Shown: positions 1 through 9,061 of the stretch, one piece after another
Layout: every line of letters begins with the position of its first letter
How positions within the stretch are numbered: the stretch's first letter is position 1
IMG/VR virus record: IMGVR_UViG_3300044618_001297
Span: 1-39,164 of that record
DNA from: a virus
DNA length: 39,164 bases
Direction: 5' to 3' (one strand)
The notes under the pieces: model-generated
Database searches by the model: none
What the model saw: only the letters and a program-made list of their open reading frames with translations
What the model was told of the DNA's origin: nothing
Position numbers and translations under genes: made by a program

Positions 1-2
1 AG

Positions 3-347
3 TTCTATCAGTATTTGAAGGACAAAAACATTGTGCGCAGAGAAGATTGGTATCATAGTCTTTACCTAGCAGTGCATCCCAATTACTATTGTGCTAAGAG
101 TTTGCCCAAAGAATTAAAGATTCCGGCCGCAGAAAAAGCACTAGCGTGGGCTAAAGCAAACGAAAATGATGGAACATCACTATCCAGACTAATCACTGAT
201 GCAGTTAACTTTGCCAGTGATAAAGATCAATGGAACGATTATCGTGGGGAATTCTTACAGCATACGGCTTCAATGGATCGTATTAGGGATGAAAACTTCT
301 GGCAAGTATTCCCTGAATTAAATAAATTAAGAGACTTAGAGGAATAA
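3..347 (+). CDS. Radical SAM (twitch-type) protein, C-terminal end only
   Basis: The reading frame is open through the left edge, so only the last 115 codons are present. The first internal start-like codon (TTG at 15) is not convincing as a true start. The segment FYQYLKDKNIV...AVHPNYYCAKSLPKELK matches in order and spacing the region of the 661-1932 protein that reads MIENGFI...LATNPWYANIMILPKHVK. The ending (HTASMDRIRDENFWQVFPEL) matches that protein's FNDELDEFRNEKFEELVPEI. I therefore read it as the tail of a paralogous twitch-type radical SAM protein whose [4Fe-4S] CxxxCxxC motif lies off the window. It is followed at once by a small gene and then by its full-length paralogue. Substrate unknown. 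Confidence 0.7.
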   Translation, partial: FYQYLKDKNIVRREDWYHSLYLAVHPNYYCAKSLPKELKIPAAEKALAWAKANENDGTSLSRLITDAVNFASDKDQWNDYRGEFLQHTASMDRIRDENFWQVFPELNKLRDLEE

Positions 348-349
348 TT

Positions 350-661
350 ATGTCAACATTTTCAACTGATGCAGACTTCATCGACCATGACACTGGTAAA
401 AAAGTCAAGAACATTATGGAAAAGTATTTAGATACAGTGTATTCAGAAGAAACCTGTGATTTAATCATGACCGATTTGCGTAATGAATTTGGCAATGATG
501 CCGACGCACAGGTAACGTTAGACACAGATACAACAGAGATTGAAATCATTGTACGTGACGTTAAAAATCGTTTAATGAAATGTTCCTCACTTACACTTTT
601 TAAAGATAAGAATGAAACTGAAGAATGGCCTACTGGTGGATTTGGTAAAGGTAAACTATAA
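350..661 (+). CDS. Hypothetical acidic protein
   Basis: This 103-aa acidic protein has no motif I recognise. The ATG lies 2 nt after the previous stop, with GAGGAA just upstream as a plausible ribosome binding site. Its stop overlaps the next start (TAATG at 658-662), which implies coupled translation with the radical SAM gene downstream. There is no signal peptide or membrane segment. The pattern of short helices with a run of acidic residues (FGNDADAQVTLDTDTTEIEI) suggests a small soluble alpha/beta protein. The place between two radical SAM genes hints at an accessory or substrate role, but nothing in the sequence shows this. Confidence 0.8.
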   Translation: MSTFSTDADFIDHDTGKKVKNIMEKYLDTVYSEETCDLIMTDLRNEFGNDADAQVTLDTDTTEIEIIVRDVKNRLMKCSSLTLFKDKNETEEWPTGGFGKGKL

Positions 662-1932
662 TGGATAAAGCGGTTGTTAACAACTTAGTAGAAAATGGTA
701 AGCACTTTTGCGTATTACCCTGGGTTCACTTTCACGCATGGCCTGACAGTCGTGTAATGCCATGCTGTGTTGCTGATAGCAACATGCCTGTTGCAAAGAT
801 TGACGGAGATCAGTCTATCATTGAAATGATGAACAGCGAAGACTATAAAGAACTTCGCCGCAAGATGATGGATGATGAACCCGTAGAAGCATGTAAGCGT
901 TGTTATGATTTAGAACTTATGGGTACATGGACAATGCGTCAATCACATAATAAGCGCAAAGGCCTTGAGTATGCAGACTATATTACTGACGTAACGAATG
1001 ATGATGGAAGTCTCAAAGAGTTTGAGATGAAGTACATGGACATTCGTTTCAGTAATCTGTGTAACATGAAATGTCGTAGTTGCGGCCCAAGTTGTTCAAG
1101 TCAGTGGGCGCAAGAGTTTCAAGATCAGCGCGGGGAAGAAATGTTTAAGAAGTATTTCCCTAATCAAAAGATTGTAGTTAACAATAATGAAGACCAACAG
1201 TTCATGGTTAAGTTAAAGCCATATCTTGCTGACGTTACTGAAGTATACTTTGCCGGTGGCGAAATTATTATTACTCCGGAACACTATGAATGCTTAGACT
1301 ATTGGGTTGAGAATGATTTAACTAATCAAGTTGAATTAAACTATACTACAAACTTTGCTACACTTAAGTACAAAAAGAACGTAGACTTGATTGATTACTG
1401 GAAAAAGTTCCCCAATCTACAGATTTGGGCGTCATTAGATGCACACGGTGAAGTTGCTGAATGTATTCGTAAGGGAACTGACTGGAAAAAGATCGTAGAG
1501 AACATTAACGAGATTAAAGAAAAAGTGCCTCACGCAAAGTTTCAAATTACTCCTACAATTAGTATTTGGAATATCTTTACGTTCCCTGACTTCTTTGATT
1601 ACATGATTGAAAATGGATTCATTGACACAATGTCAAGCCCACGTTTTAATCTTGCTACTAACCCTTGGTATGCAAACATTATGATTTTACCCAAACATGT
1701 TAAGCGTAGACTAACAGAATTATATCGTGTATATCAGGAAAAGTATAAACACAACTCAGATATCTATAATGGATTCAAGATGATTATCTATAATCTAAAC
1801 GTAGGTGATGAAAACAAGGGCGGTATCTTAGAATTCAAAAAGTTTAATGATGAACTAGATGAGTTTAGAAACGAGAAGTTTGAAGAGTTAGTACCAGAGA
1901 TTAAAGAGGTATATGAGTGGGCCGCAAGTTAA
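661..1932 (+). CDS. Twitch-domain radical SAM protein
   Basis: A 423-aa radical SAM enzyme. The SAM-binding [4Fe-4S] motif is C134-x3-C138-x2-C141 (NLCNMKCRSC), followed by a FAGGE glycine-rich strand near 198-202. The N-terminus carries the usual phage-type signature, VLPWVHFHAWPDSRVMPCC, with Cys17, 35, 36, 78 and 81 likely to bind an auxiliary cluster (twitch or partial SPASM). SPASM/twitch proteins of known function modify peptides, proteins or small metabolites by 5'-deoxyadenosyl radical chemistry; phage members have no assigned substrate that I know of. The gene overlaps the preceding one by 1 nt and the next radical SAM gene by 16 nt, so the two enzymes are probably made together. Confidence 0.88.
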   Translation: MDKAVVNNLVENGKHFCVLPWVHFHAWPDSRVMPCCVADSNMPVAKIDGDQSIIEMMNSEDYKELRRKMMDDEPVEACKRCYDLELMGTWTMRQSHNKRKGLEYADYITDVTNDDGSLKEFEMKYMDIRFSNLCNMKCRSCGPSCSSQWAQEFQDQRGEEMFKKYFPNQKIVVNNNEDQQFMVKLKPYLADVTEVYFAGGEIIITPEHYECLDYWVENDLTNQVELNYTTNFATLKYKKNVDLIDYWKKFPNLQIWASLDAHGEVAECIRKGTDWKKIVENINEIKEKVPHAKFQITPTISIWNIFTFPDFFDYMIENGFIDTMSSPRFNLATNPWYANIMILPKHVKRRLTELYRVYQEKYKHNSDIYNGFKMIIYNLNVGDENKGGILEFKKFNDELDEFRNEKFEELVPEIKEVYEWAAS

Positions 1933-2882
1933 TAGCGATTGAAGCACCGGAACCGTATGTAGCAATTACGTGGCAAGTAAACAATTTTTGCAACTTTCGT
2001 TGTAGTTATTGTAACCCAGGTAACTGGGCCGGCGCCAATCCAAACAACGGCAACTTAGACAAGTACTTAGAAAATCTAAAGATCATTATTGACCGCTACA
2101 AGAGTGTAGGTTATAAACAGTTTAAGTTTTTCTTTAGTGGTGGAGAACCTACAGCGTGGCGTAACTTTATTCCTATCTGTGAATTCTTACACGAAGAATT
2201 ACCTGCATGTACAATCGCAGTTAATACTAATTTAAGTCGCCCACTAGCATGGTGGGAGAAACATCATCATTTGTTTGATGATATCGTAGCAAGTTTTCAC
2301 GTAGAATTCACAGACAAAGAACGCTATACAGAGAATTCAATTTATCTATGTGACAAAGTTAATTACTTGTCAAGCAAAATGCTAATGCATGAAGAAAGAT
2401 TTTGGGAAGTAGTAGAGTTTGGTGAGGGTCTTAAGAAAGTAATGCCCAATTACTTCTTAGAATGGACTCCGTTATATGATGAATTAAGTCATGTAACTGG
2501 CCCATGGCAGTATAAAGACGAAGCAAAGACTGGATTCTTTCAGACGCATAACATTGAGATGCATCAAAGTTTACCAAAGCCAAACAAACGTGCTGATACT
2601 GTAAGTTATAGTCGTTATGATGACGATACAGTAACGTTCTGCAACGCCAATGAACTTATTGTTAACGGGGAAAACTTCTATAATGACTGGAAATGTAATG
2701 TCGGTGACTGCATTTTTATTAATCCGGTCGGTAAAGTAAGTTTAGCAAGTTGTGGTTTGGGCGGGGATGTTGGTCACATCTTAGAAGATATTAGTAAAGT
2801 TGGTCCCAAACAAATTACATGTAAGAAAGAAATGTGTATGTGCGGAACTGATATCATTATCCCCAAATTCCGTGTTGAATAA
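1917..2882 (+). CDS. Radical SAM protein with SPASM-like C-terminal cysteines
   Basis: A 321-aa radical SAM protein that probably starts at GTG 1917, inside the end of the previous gene and preceded by AAGAGG. The cluster motif is C25-x3-C29-x2-C32 (NFCNFRCSYC), followed by FFSGGEPT. The C-terminus has a set of cysteines (WKCNVGDC, LASCGLGG, ITCKKEMCMCG) that fits an auxiliary iron-sulfur cluster of SPASM type. Such enzymes often act on peptides or on carbohydrate and cofactor precursors. The overlap with the 661 gene suggests they act in one pathway. The substrate cannot be inferred. Confidence 0.88.
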   Translation: MGRKLIAIEAPEPYVAITWQVNNFCNFRCSYCNPGNWAGANPNNGNLDKYLENLKIIIDRYKSVGYKQFKFFFSGGEPTAWRNFIPICEFLHEELPACTIAVNTNLSRPLAWWEKHHHLFDDIVASFHVEFTDKERYTENSIYLCDKVNYLSSKMLMHEERFWEVVEFGEGLKKVMPNYFLEWTPLYDELSHVTGPWQYKDEAKTGFFQTHNIEMHQSLPKPNKRADTVSYSRYDDDTVTFCNANELIVNGENFYNDWKCNVGDCIFINPVGKVSLASCGLGGDVGHILEDISKVGPKQITCKKEMCMCGTDIIIPKFRVE

Positions 2883-2885
2883 ATA
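2880..2885 (+). promoter_or_regulatory. TAAATA late-promoter-like motif
   Basis: TAAATA overlaps the stop codon of the preceding gene and lies 5 nt before the second of two tandem ATGs (2888 and 2891). The same spacing recurs at 18905, 30711, 32575 and 35234. T4 late promoters are TATAAATA centred about 10 bp before the start site. This copy is weak evidence because the motif is AT-rich and also occurs inside genes. Confidence 0.3.
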
Positions 2886-2887
2886 GC

Positions 2888-4225
2888 ATGATGGAAAAAA
2901 TTAAAATCGCATATAGTTGGATTGGCCCAAGAGGACCAATTTGGAATACTGAATTACCCAACATATTAAGTTTTGCAAATGTACAAGACGGTTCAGATGC
3001 CCACTCCAGCATGTTTTGGGCAGACGATATGTGGAACCGATTATTCAAAAAACGTAAAAACTTGTTTGAATTATATCCTACTCAAGCACTAGAACTTGAT
3101 GATGATAGGCCTTTTATTTTTCCATTCTCATTAGCATGGCGTATCGATTTTAGAAACTATTTCTGTGGCCGCACAGGTATATTAGAATTCTCTCATACAC
3201 CAGGTCACTTGTTTCGTCTAGTACGAAATCACAATGGCTATTTCATGATCGACCATAGCGTTGAAGCATTTATGACTGATGCACACTTAGATGCAATGTA
3301 TGGCTACTTCAGAGGCATTCATGGCTTCCCTATGCATAAGATTATCTATCTGACAGGTTGTGTGAACGCAGAGAAATTGCATAATAACTATTGTATAAAG
3401 CGCAATATCCCTAACACGTTAGCAGAACGCATGACTATTATTGCATATCCATCATCACACCAAGTATTGTCTACTAACATTGTAGATGCACCCGAAAAAG
3501 AACCAACATACAATCCTGAACAAATGCCTGAAAAACTATTTCTAATGTGGAATCGCAGATTTAGACAGCATCGTATTGAAATGGCACTATGCCTAGAAAA
3601 GAACAATTTAGTAGACAGAAGTTACATTAGTTTTAGTAAAGATGATGTGGAAAATCCTAGTAAGAATTTTGAAAACACACTTGACTATCAACGTATTTTT
3701 GATAAAAATGCTAATCTACGATTGAACATGGATATATTAAATACTTTCAGCAGTAAATTGCCATTAGTATTAGACGGTGAAACAGCAATTAACAAGATGT
3801 GTGAAGACACTGATAATGAGACTAGACCCTATTATCAGAATAGTTTAATTAGTATCGTCACTGAAACTAATTACAATTTACCAGAGTTAACACTAACTGA
3901 AAAATCATTTAAGCCGATTAAAGAAAAGCATCCTTTTATTGTTGTAGGTGTTCCGGGCGCATTAAAAGCAATGCGTGAAATGGGCTTCAAAACATTCAAC
4001 GAGTTTTGGGATGAAACATATGATGAAACTGAATGCAATGAAGTAAGAATGCAACAGATTTCATATCAGACAGAATTAATTGGCAAATGGACTCCAGAAC
4101 AAATACTAGACTTTAGACGTAAAGTCAAGCCCATTTTAGATCACAATTATAATCAACTAAAGATTCCAAGTTCGGAATTTGCAGTGCAAAAGATTTGTAA
4201 ACACATTGAGGAACATATGGTATGA
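2888..4225 (+). CDS. Glycosyltransferase-like protein, paralogue family member 1
   Basis: A 445-aa member of a family with six copies in this window. Two shared motifs mark it. The first, near 219-250, is WNRRFRQHRIEMALCL followed by YISFSK. The second, near 320-380, is SIVTETN, then LTEKSFKPI, KHPFIVVG and GFKTFNEFWDETYD. The EK[ST] plus KPFI pattern resembles the nucleotide-sugar end of exostosin and GT10 glycosyltransferases, so a sugar transferase is plausible but unproven. Tandem ATGs at 2888 and 2891 leave the start uncertain by one residue. Its stop overlaps the epimerase start (ATGA), linking it to sugar-nucleotide synthesis. There is no membrane segment. Confidence 0.75.
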   Translation: MMEKIKIAYSWIGPRGPIWNTELPNILSFANVQDGSDAHSSMFWADDMWNRLFKKRKNLFELYPTQALELDDDRPFIFPFSLAWRIDFRNYFCGRTGILEFSHTPGHLFRLVRNHNGYFMIDHSVEAFMTDAHLDAMYGYFRGIHGFPMHKIIYLTGCVNAEKLHNNYCIKRNIPNTLAERMTIIAYPSSHQVLSTNIVDAPEKEPTYNPEQMPEKLFLMWNRRFRQHRIEMALCLEKNNLVDRSYISFSKDDVENPSKNFENTLDYQRIFDKNANLRLNMDILNTFSSKLPLVLDGETAINKMCEDTDNETRPYYQNSLISIVTETNYNLPELTLTEKSFKPIKEKHPFIVVGVPGALKAMREMGFKTFNEFWDETYDETECNEVRMQQISYQTELIGKWTPEQILDFRRKVKPILDHNYNQLKIPSSEFAVQKICKHIEEHMV

Positions 4226-5196
4226 AAACTATTTTAGTTTGCGGTGCCGGCGGATTTATTGGTACATATTTAGTAAAGAGTTTAAAAGCACAGGGCCATA
4301 CTGTTATCGGTGCTGATTTAAAGTATCCTCTTTATTCTGAAACAGAGGCAGACCATTTCTATATAATTGACTTACGCAATCAAACATCAGTCAAGTATTT
4401 GTTTAATACACATCGTTTTGACGAAGTATATCAACTAGCAGCCGATATGGGCGGAGCAGGTTATATCTTTACAGGTGAACATGATGCGGATATCATGCAC
4501 AACAGTGCTATGATTAACTTAAACATATTAGACATGATGCGTGAGTTCAATGTAAAGAAAGTATTCTATAGTTCAAGCGCATGTATGTACCCAGCACATA
4601 ATCAAACAGACCCTAACAATCCATTGTTGAGTGAAGAAAGTGCTTACCCTGCCAATCCAGATAGCGAGTATGGTTGGGAGAAACTATTCAGCGAACGACT
4701 ATATCTAACATACGCACGTAATTATAACATCGATGCTAAGATAGCAAGATTTCATAATATATTTGGTCCAAAAGGTTCTTGGAATAACGGCAAAGAAAAA
4801 TCACCGGCAGCACTATGCCGCAAAGTTGCAATGAGTAACGGAACAATAGACGTATGGGGACCGGGTAATCAAACACGTAGTTTCTTATTCATTGACGAAT
4901 GTATTGAAGGCATTCATCGTATTATGGAAAGTGATTGTAAAGTTCCTGTTAATTTAGGTAGTACACGTATGATTAGTATTAATAATCTTGTACACTTAAT
5001 TGCAGAATTAGCAGGCAAATCCGTAACAATTAATAACGTAGATGGCCCATTGGGAGTTATGGGACGCAATTCAGACAATAAACTAATTAAAGAATTAATT
5101 AATTGGGCGCCCGATGAAGATTTGGAAACAGGAATCACTAAGACATATAAGTGGATAGTAGAACAGATTACGTTAGGAAAAAAAGACTGTGACTAA
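4222..5196 (+). CDS. GDP-mannose 3,5-epimerase-like NAD-dependent epimerase
   Basis: A 324-aa extended short-chain dehydrogenase. The Rossmann motif GAGGFIG is at 8-14, SSSAC at 117-121 and the catalytic Y150-x3-K154. The family-specific stretches QLAADMGGAGYI, ARFHNIFGPKGSW, KSPAALCRK and GNQTRSFLFIDECIEGI match GDP-D-mannose 3',5'-epimerase, which converts GDP-mannose to GDP-L-galactose and GDP-L-gulose. The length is close to the bacterial family. It overlaps the genes on both sides (ATGA upstream, 8 nt downstream), both of which encode glycosyltransferase-like proteins. A related GDP-sugar epimerase or reductase remains possible, but the GME signatures are strong. Confidence 0.88.
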   Translation: MKTILVCGAGGFIGTYLVKSLKAQGHTVIGADLKYPLYSETEADHFYIIDLRNQTSVKYLFNTHRFDEVYQLAADMGGAGYIFTGEHDADIMHNSAMINLNILDMMREFNVKKVFYSSSACMYPAHNQTDPNNPLLSEESAYPANPDSEYGWEKLFSERLYLTYARNYNIDAKIARFHNIFGPKGSWNNGKEKSPAALCRKVAMSNGTIDVWGPGNQTRSFLFIDECIEGIHRIMESDCKVPVNLGSTRMISINNLVHLIAELAGKSVTINNVDGPLGVMGRNSDNKLIKELINWAPDEDLETGITKTYKWIVEQITLGKKDCD

Positions 5197-6253
5197 AGTT
5201 TATATACTTCATCATCAAGGTATATTTTTAAATTCACATGAAGATGCTTTTAAGAAAGAAGTTGAAGATGTAAAGCGTATTAATCCGGATAAGATAATCT
5301 GTTTATGCATGGAAGAATTTGATTTCGAACATATTTTTAAAAATTTTTTTGATGGAATACAAGATTGGTTGTTAGAGAATAACAAGAAAGTTATTGTCTC
5401 TATTCCTAATCCAGATAATGTAGAACTTGGACCTAACATCATAACTGAAAAAAATTGCGGTTACTATATCTACAATTACGAGATGATTTCAAAAATGATA
5501 GAACAGGGCGCGGACTATTATAACAATATACATGAACGTGCTACTAAGTGGTATACATGCTATAATAATACTCCAAAGATTCACAGAGCATTGCTATTAG
5601 ATAGTTTAGCAAAAAATAATTTATTACAGCATGGTATGGTAACATTTCATAGTCCTGTTAAAGTACATGAATGCTATCAATGGCAATATCATGATGGTAG
5701 TGAACTTAACGATGAAGAAAACTTCATATTGAATTCTAAACCCGAGTTTTTACCCGGTGAACTACCAAAAAGTTTTTTTAACGGCTTCTTAGATATAATC
5801 ACGGAAAGTTCTATTGCTCCGAATAATTGGTTCTGTACAGAAAAAACAGCAAAAAGCATTGGCACACTTAAACCCTTTTTAGTATTGGGAAATCAAGATT
5901 ATCACAAGTTTTTACAGGATGAGTATGATATAGAATTATATGATGAATTCTTTGACTATAGTTTTGATAGTGAACCAAATTTATCTGACAGAATTCAAGG
6001 TATTCTAGATAATCTAAATCGTATCGTAAAATTAGATCATAGTGAAATGACTACGATGCATAATAAACTATTGCCTAAGATGCTGTTAAATAGAAAGAGA
6101 TTTATGGATTATGGCACTAAAGAAAATATGATTCCTAGATCATTGCAATTTTTGACACAAAATACTGATTACGAGTTATATAGATCAGATACTGGTACTA
6201 TTAGTAGTAATATTTTTGATTATATGGAAAAACAAAATTGGTTAGCGAAATGA
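5189..6253 (+). CDS. Glycosyltransferase-like protein, paralogue family member 2
   Basis: A 354-aa protein with a likely GTG start at 5189, overlapping the epimerase gene and preceded by AGGA. It is a divergent member of the six-copy family. Motif 1 near 122-141 reads TCYNNTPKIHRALLLDSL; motif 2 near 201-262 reads DIITESS, then FCTEKTAKSIGTLKPFLVLG and EFFDYSFDSE, where most members have FWDESYD. Its closest relative here appears to be the 31218 gene, which also has a Tyr/Phe variant (FDYTFD). It shares the ATGA junction with the SGNH gene downstream, a pairing seen three times in the window. Function is inferred only from motif likeness and context. Confidence 0.72.
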   Translation: MTKVYILHHQGIFLNSHEDAFKKEVEDVKRINPDKIICLCMEEFDFEHIFKNFFDGIQDWLLENNKKVIVSIPNPDNVELGPNIITEKNCGYYIYNYEMISKMIEQGADYYNNIHERATKWYTCYNNTPKIHRALLLDSLAKNNLLQHGMVTFHSPVKVHECYQWQYHDGSELNDEENFILNSKPEFLPGELPKSFFNGFLDIITESSIAPNNWFCTEKTAKSIGTLKPFLVLGNQDYHKFLQDEYDIELYDEFFDYSFDSEPNLSDRIQGILDNLNRIVKLDHSEMTTMHNKLLPKMLLNRKRFMDYGTKENMIPRSLQFLTQNTDYELYRSDTGTISSNIFDYMEKQNWLAK

Positions 6254-7140
6254 AAAAGAAATACATCATTGGATTAGGTTGCAGTTGGACTCAGGGTGAA
6301 GGCGGCTATCCAGAAGAGATTTGGAAAGAATACGGTGGACGAGTTCAAATTCGTCATGGACCTGACTATCATCTACGCAAGTATGAACATGAAAACAGTT
6401 GGGTAAATGTATTGTGCCGCGATCATTTTCCAGATCATGAGCCTGTTAACTTAGGTGTGCGTGGCATTGGTAATCGTGCCGCCGTTCATCAGTTACACTT
6501 TGTTGATAAGATTGACTGGTCAAATAGCGAAGGCATTATTGTCTTTATGATGAGTGGTATGGAACGTTTTGACTTCTTCCAAGAACAACCCCTACGTGCT
6601 AGTAATCCTAATGAGCCAGATGGCTACAGTAAAGGACAATATGCACATAGTAAGTGGCGTACGATGTGGCCTATTCCCGGTCAAGGTGGCGGAGATAGCC
6701 CTCTATATGATGTATATGGTAAGATGCTGTGGAGCGAGCAGTTTCAAGCCGCAGAACAAATGATGGCTTTATTAGATGCGCAGACATTTGCTAGACTACA
6801 TGGATTTAAATTAGTTATTGCTAATGGATTTAATCAAAGTCATCAGCAAGGCGTTAAACAATATCTATTACAGAATGCAGGACCACTAGTAATGAAGTTA
6901 GACTGGTCTGGCTATGTGCATGACGAAACACCATATATTGCGTTTGTTCAAAAACTAGTTTGGTTAGATGGACTATTAGATCCCAAAGATTGGGGTGCAT
7001 ACTTTAATCTATATTACAATAGAGATTACCCTGCTGAGTATCTAACAAATTGTCAGGGCGCACACCCTACAATTAAAGGATATAAAGTAATTGGTGATGA
7101 GTTAGCAGAGTTTATAAAGTTAAGGGGTTATGTCAATTAA
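6250..7140 (+). CDS. SGNH/GDSL-like hydrolase, copy 1
   Basis: A 296-aa protein. I choose ATG 6250, which overlaps the upstream stop (ATGA), over an upstream TTG at 6238. The N-terminus IIGLGCSWTQGEGG carries the block-I serine (Ser12) of SGNH hydrolases in its phage GCSxT form. The C-terminus has AHPTIKGYKVIGDELAEF, the block-V DxxH-like motif. VNLGVRGIGNRAAVHQL fits the block-II glycine region. SGNH enzymes add or remove acetyl or other acyl esters, often on glycans. It sits between a glycosyltransferase-like gene and a radical SAM gene, overlapping both. No signal peptide is seen, so it probably works in the cytoplasm. Confidence 0.8.
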   Translation: MKKKYIIGLGCSWTQGEGGYPEEIWKEYGGRVQIRHGPDYHLRKYEHENSWVNVLCRDHFPDHEPVNLGVRGIGNRAAVHQLHFVDKIDWSNSEGIIVFMMSGMERFDFFQEQPLRASNPNEPDGYSKGQYAHSKWRTMWPIPGQGGGDSPLYDVYGKMLWSEQFQAAEQMMALLDAQTFARLHGFKLVIANGFNQSHQQGVKQYLLQNAGPLVMKLDWSGYVHDETPYIAFVQKLVWLDGLLDPKDWGAYFNLYYNRDYPAEYLTNCQGAHPTIKGYKVIGDELAEFIKLRGYVN

Positions 7141-9061
7141 AAAAGTTGTTAGTTTTGTAAATCCAAACTTCCAACAAGGCCCCAAAGAATTTAATGCATA
7201 TTACTTACCGTATAGTGCAGGGGTGTTGTGGAGTTATGTGATACAAGATCCTACTATCAACAGTAACTATGAAATAGGTGAATTCATTTGGCGCAGAGAT
7301 TTAATCGAAGACGCAGTTGAAACACTTAAACATAGTGATGTAGTAGGATTCTCTACCTATATCTGGAATCGCAGTTACGCACAAGTATTAGGCCGTGAAC
7401 TAAAGAAGGCTAATCCAAATATCTTAATCGTTGGTGGCGGACCAGAGTATCCTATTGAACGCCCGGGGTTCTTTGAAAAGTATCCCTATATGGATATCTG
7501 TGTTAAGCAAGAGGGTGAGATTGCATTTAAACGTATCTTAGAAGAACATTTAAAAGAAACTCCAGACTATACGTCTATTCCCGGACTATTAATTAACGAC
7601 AACGGTAAAACAATTCTTACTGGTAGTAGCCCACGCATTGATGATTTGGATGTTATTCCAAGTCCATATCTAACTGGCATCTTTGACAAACTAATGAGTA
7701 AGCATCCTGAAGTACGTTGGAATGCTACATTAGAAACTAATAGAGGTTGCCCATACGCATGTACATTCTGTGACTGGGGAAGTCTTACATATAACAAAGT
7801 TAAAGTGTTTAACTTAGAACGTGTATTCGATGAATTAGAATGGATTGCACAAAAAGGTATCGATTTCGTATCATTCACTGATGCAAACTTTGGTATCTTT
7901 GCAGAACGTGATAGTTTAATTGCTGATAAACTAATTGAAGTGCAAAAGAAATGGGGTAACCCACGTGCTTATACAATTGCATGGGCAAAGAATCAAAAGC
8001 AAGAAGTTGTTGACATTGTACGTAAGTTGATTTACGAAGGTGGAAGCAAAATGGGTCTTAATTTATCTGTACAGAGTATGGATGACAACGTATTAGATAT
8101 CATTAAGCGCAAAAATCTTGAAATGAATAAGATTGAAGAAGTATTTAAATTGTGTGAAGAGTATAACATTCCACTTTACACAGAACTAATTCTTGGATTG
8201 CCCGGCGAAACAATGAGAAGTTGGAAAGAAAACTTTTATAAACTATATAAGAGCGGCAACCATACTGGCATTACTGTATATCAAGCACAATTACTTGAGA
8301 ACGCAGAGATGAATTTAACTCAGCGTAAGATGTATAAACTAGAGGGCAAGATTGTTTATGACTATCTAGTTGGTACATACAATGAACATGAATTAAAAGA
8401 GGGTATTGAAGTAATTGTTAGTACCCGTGACTTATCACGTAAACAAATGATTGAAGCACAAGTGTTTAGTTGGTTCATGAATACTTTCCATATCAATGGA
8501 ATAACCAATTATATTTCACGTGTGTTGTATAAAAAGCACAACATTGAATACAGCGACTTCTATGATAAACTATGGAAGTATGTTGCAGAAGATGAATGGT
8601 TATTAAGTGAAATTAAACGCATTGAAGAGCATTACGAGAAGTGGACTACAGATGGATTAATTAATCATGACCCTATTGAGGGTATGGAGATTCATGGCTG
8701 GAATCTAATTCACAGTACAGTAATTAATTTGCACAGTGCAAGCAAACATAATCATATCTTTAACGTAGTTGAAAAGTTCCTACGTAGTGAGTATGATATT
8801 GAAGAAAGTCTATTACAAGACTTGATGACATTTCAACGTACATTCTTAATTGACTATAACGACACTCAGAACTATACAAAAACTATTACGTTTAAGCATG
8901 ACATTCCTGGCTATGTGCAGAATACACATGATTTGAATACTGAATCTACATATGAGTTTGAGTTCCCCGAAGATCATAACATGTCATTACAACGTTTTTG
9001 TGAACAGATTTTCTTTGCACGTAGAAGAAACTTTGGTAAGAGTTGGATTACCCGCAAATGA
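7130..9061 (+). CDS. B12-binding-type radical SAM protein
   Basis: A 643-aa protein. Residues 1-140 form a Rossmann-like domain resembling a cobalamin-binding domain (VVGFSTYIWN, ILIVGGGPEYP, VKQEGEIAFKRIL). The classical DxHxxG cobalamin motif is not evident, so B12 may be bound base-off or not at all. The radical SAM motif is C207-x3-C211-x2-C214 (RGCPYACTFCDWG), followed by NLSVQSMDD and LILGLPGET. Residues of about 400-643 are a C-terminal domain I do not recognise. Known relatives make methyl transfers, ring rearrangements or methylthiolations. The ATG is preceded by AAGGGG and overlaps the SGNH gene by 11 nt. Confidence 0.88.
   Translation: MSIKKVVSFVNPNFQQGPKEFNAYYLPYSAGVLWSYVIQDPTINSNYEIGEFIWRRDLIEDAVETLKHSDVVGFSTYIWNRSYAQVLGRELKKANPNILIVGGGPEYPIERPGFFEKYPYMDICVKQEGEIAFKRILEEHLKETPDYTSIPGLLINDNGKTILTGSSPRIDDLDVIPSPYLTGIFDKLMSKHPEVRWNATLETNRGCPYACTFCDWGSLTYNKVKVFNLERVFDELEWIAQKGIDFVSFTDANFGIFAERDSLIADKLIEVQKKWGNPRAYTIAWAKNQKQEVVDIVRKLIYEGGSKMGLNLSVQSMDDNVLDIIKRKNLEMNKIEEVFKLCEEYNIPLYTELILGLPGETMRSWKENFYKLYKSGNHTGITVYQAQLLENAEMNLTQRKMYKLEGKIVYDYLVGTYNEHELKEGIEVIVSTRDLSRKQMIEAQVFSWFMNTFHINGITNYISRVLYKKHNIEYSDFYDKLWKYVAEDEWLLSEIKRIEEHYEKWTTDGLINHDPIEGMEIHGWNLIHSTVINLHSASKHNHIFNVVEKFLRSEYDIEESLLQDLMTFQRTFLIDYNDTQNYTKTITFKHDIPGYVQNTHDLNTESTYEFEFPEDHNMSLQRFCEQIFFARRRNFGKSWITRK

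Noticed and set aside
6554-6763. 69-codon plus-strand frame inside the first SGNH gene
   Set aside because: It is out of frame with a gene that has intact catalytic motifs; no ribosome binding site.
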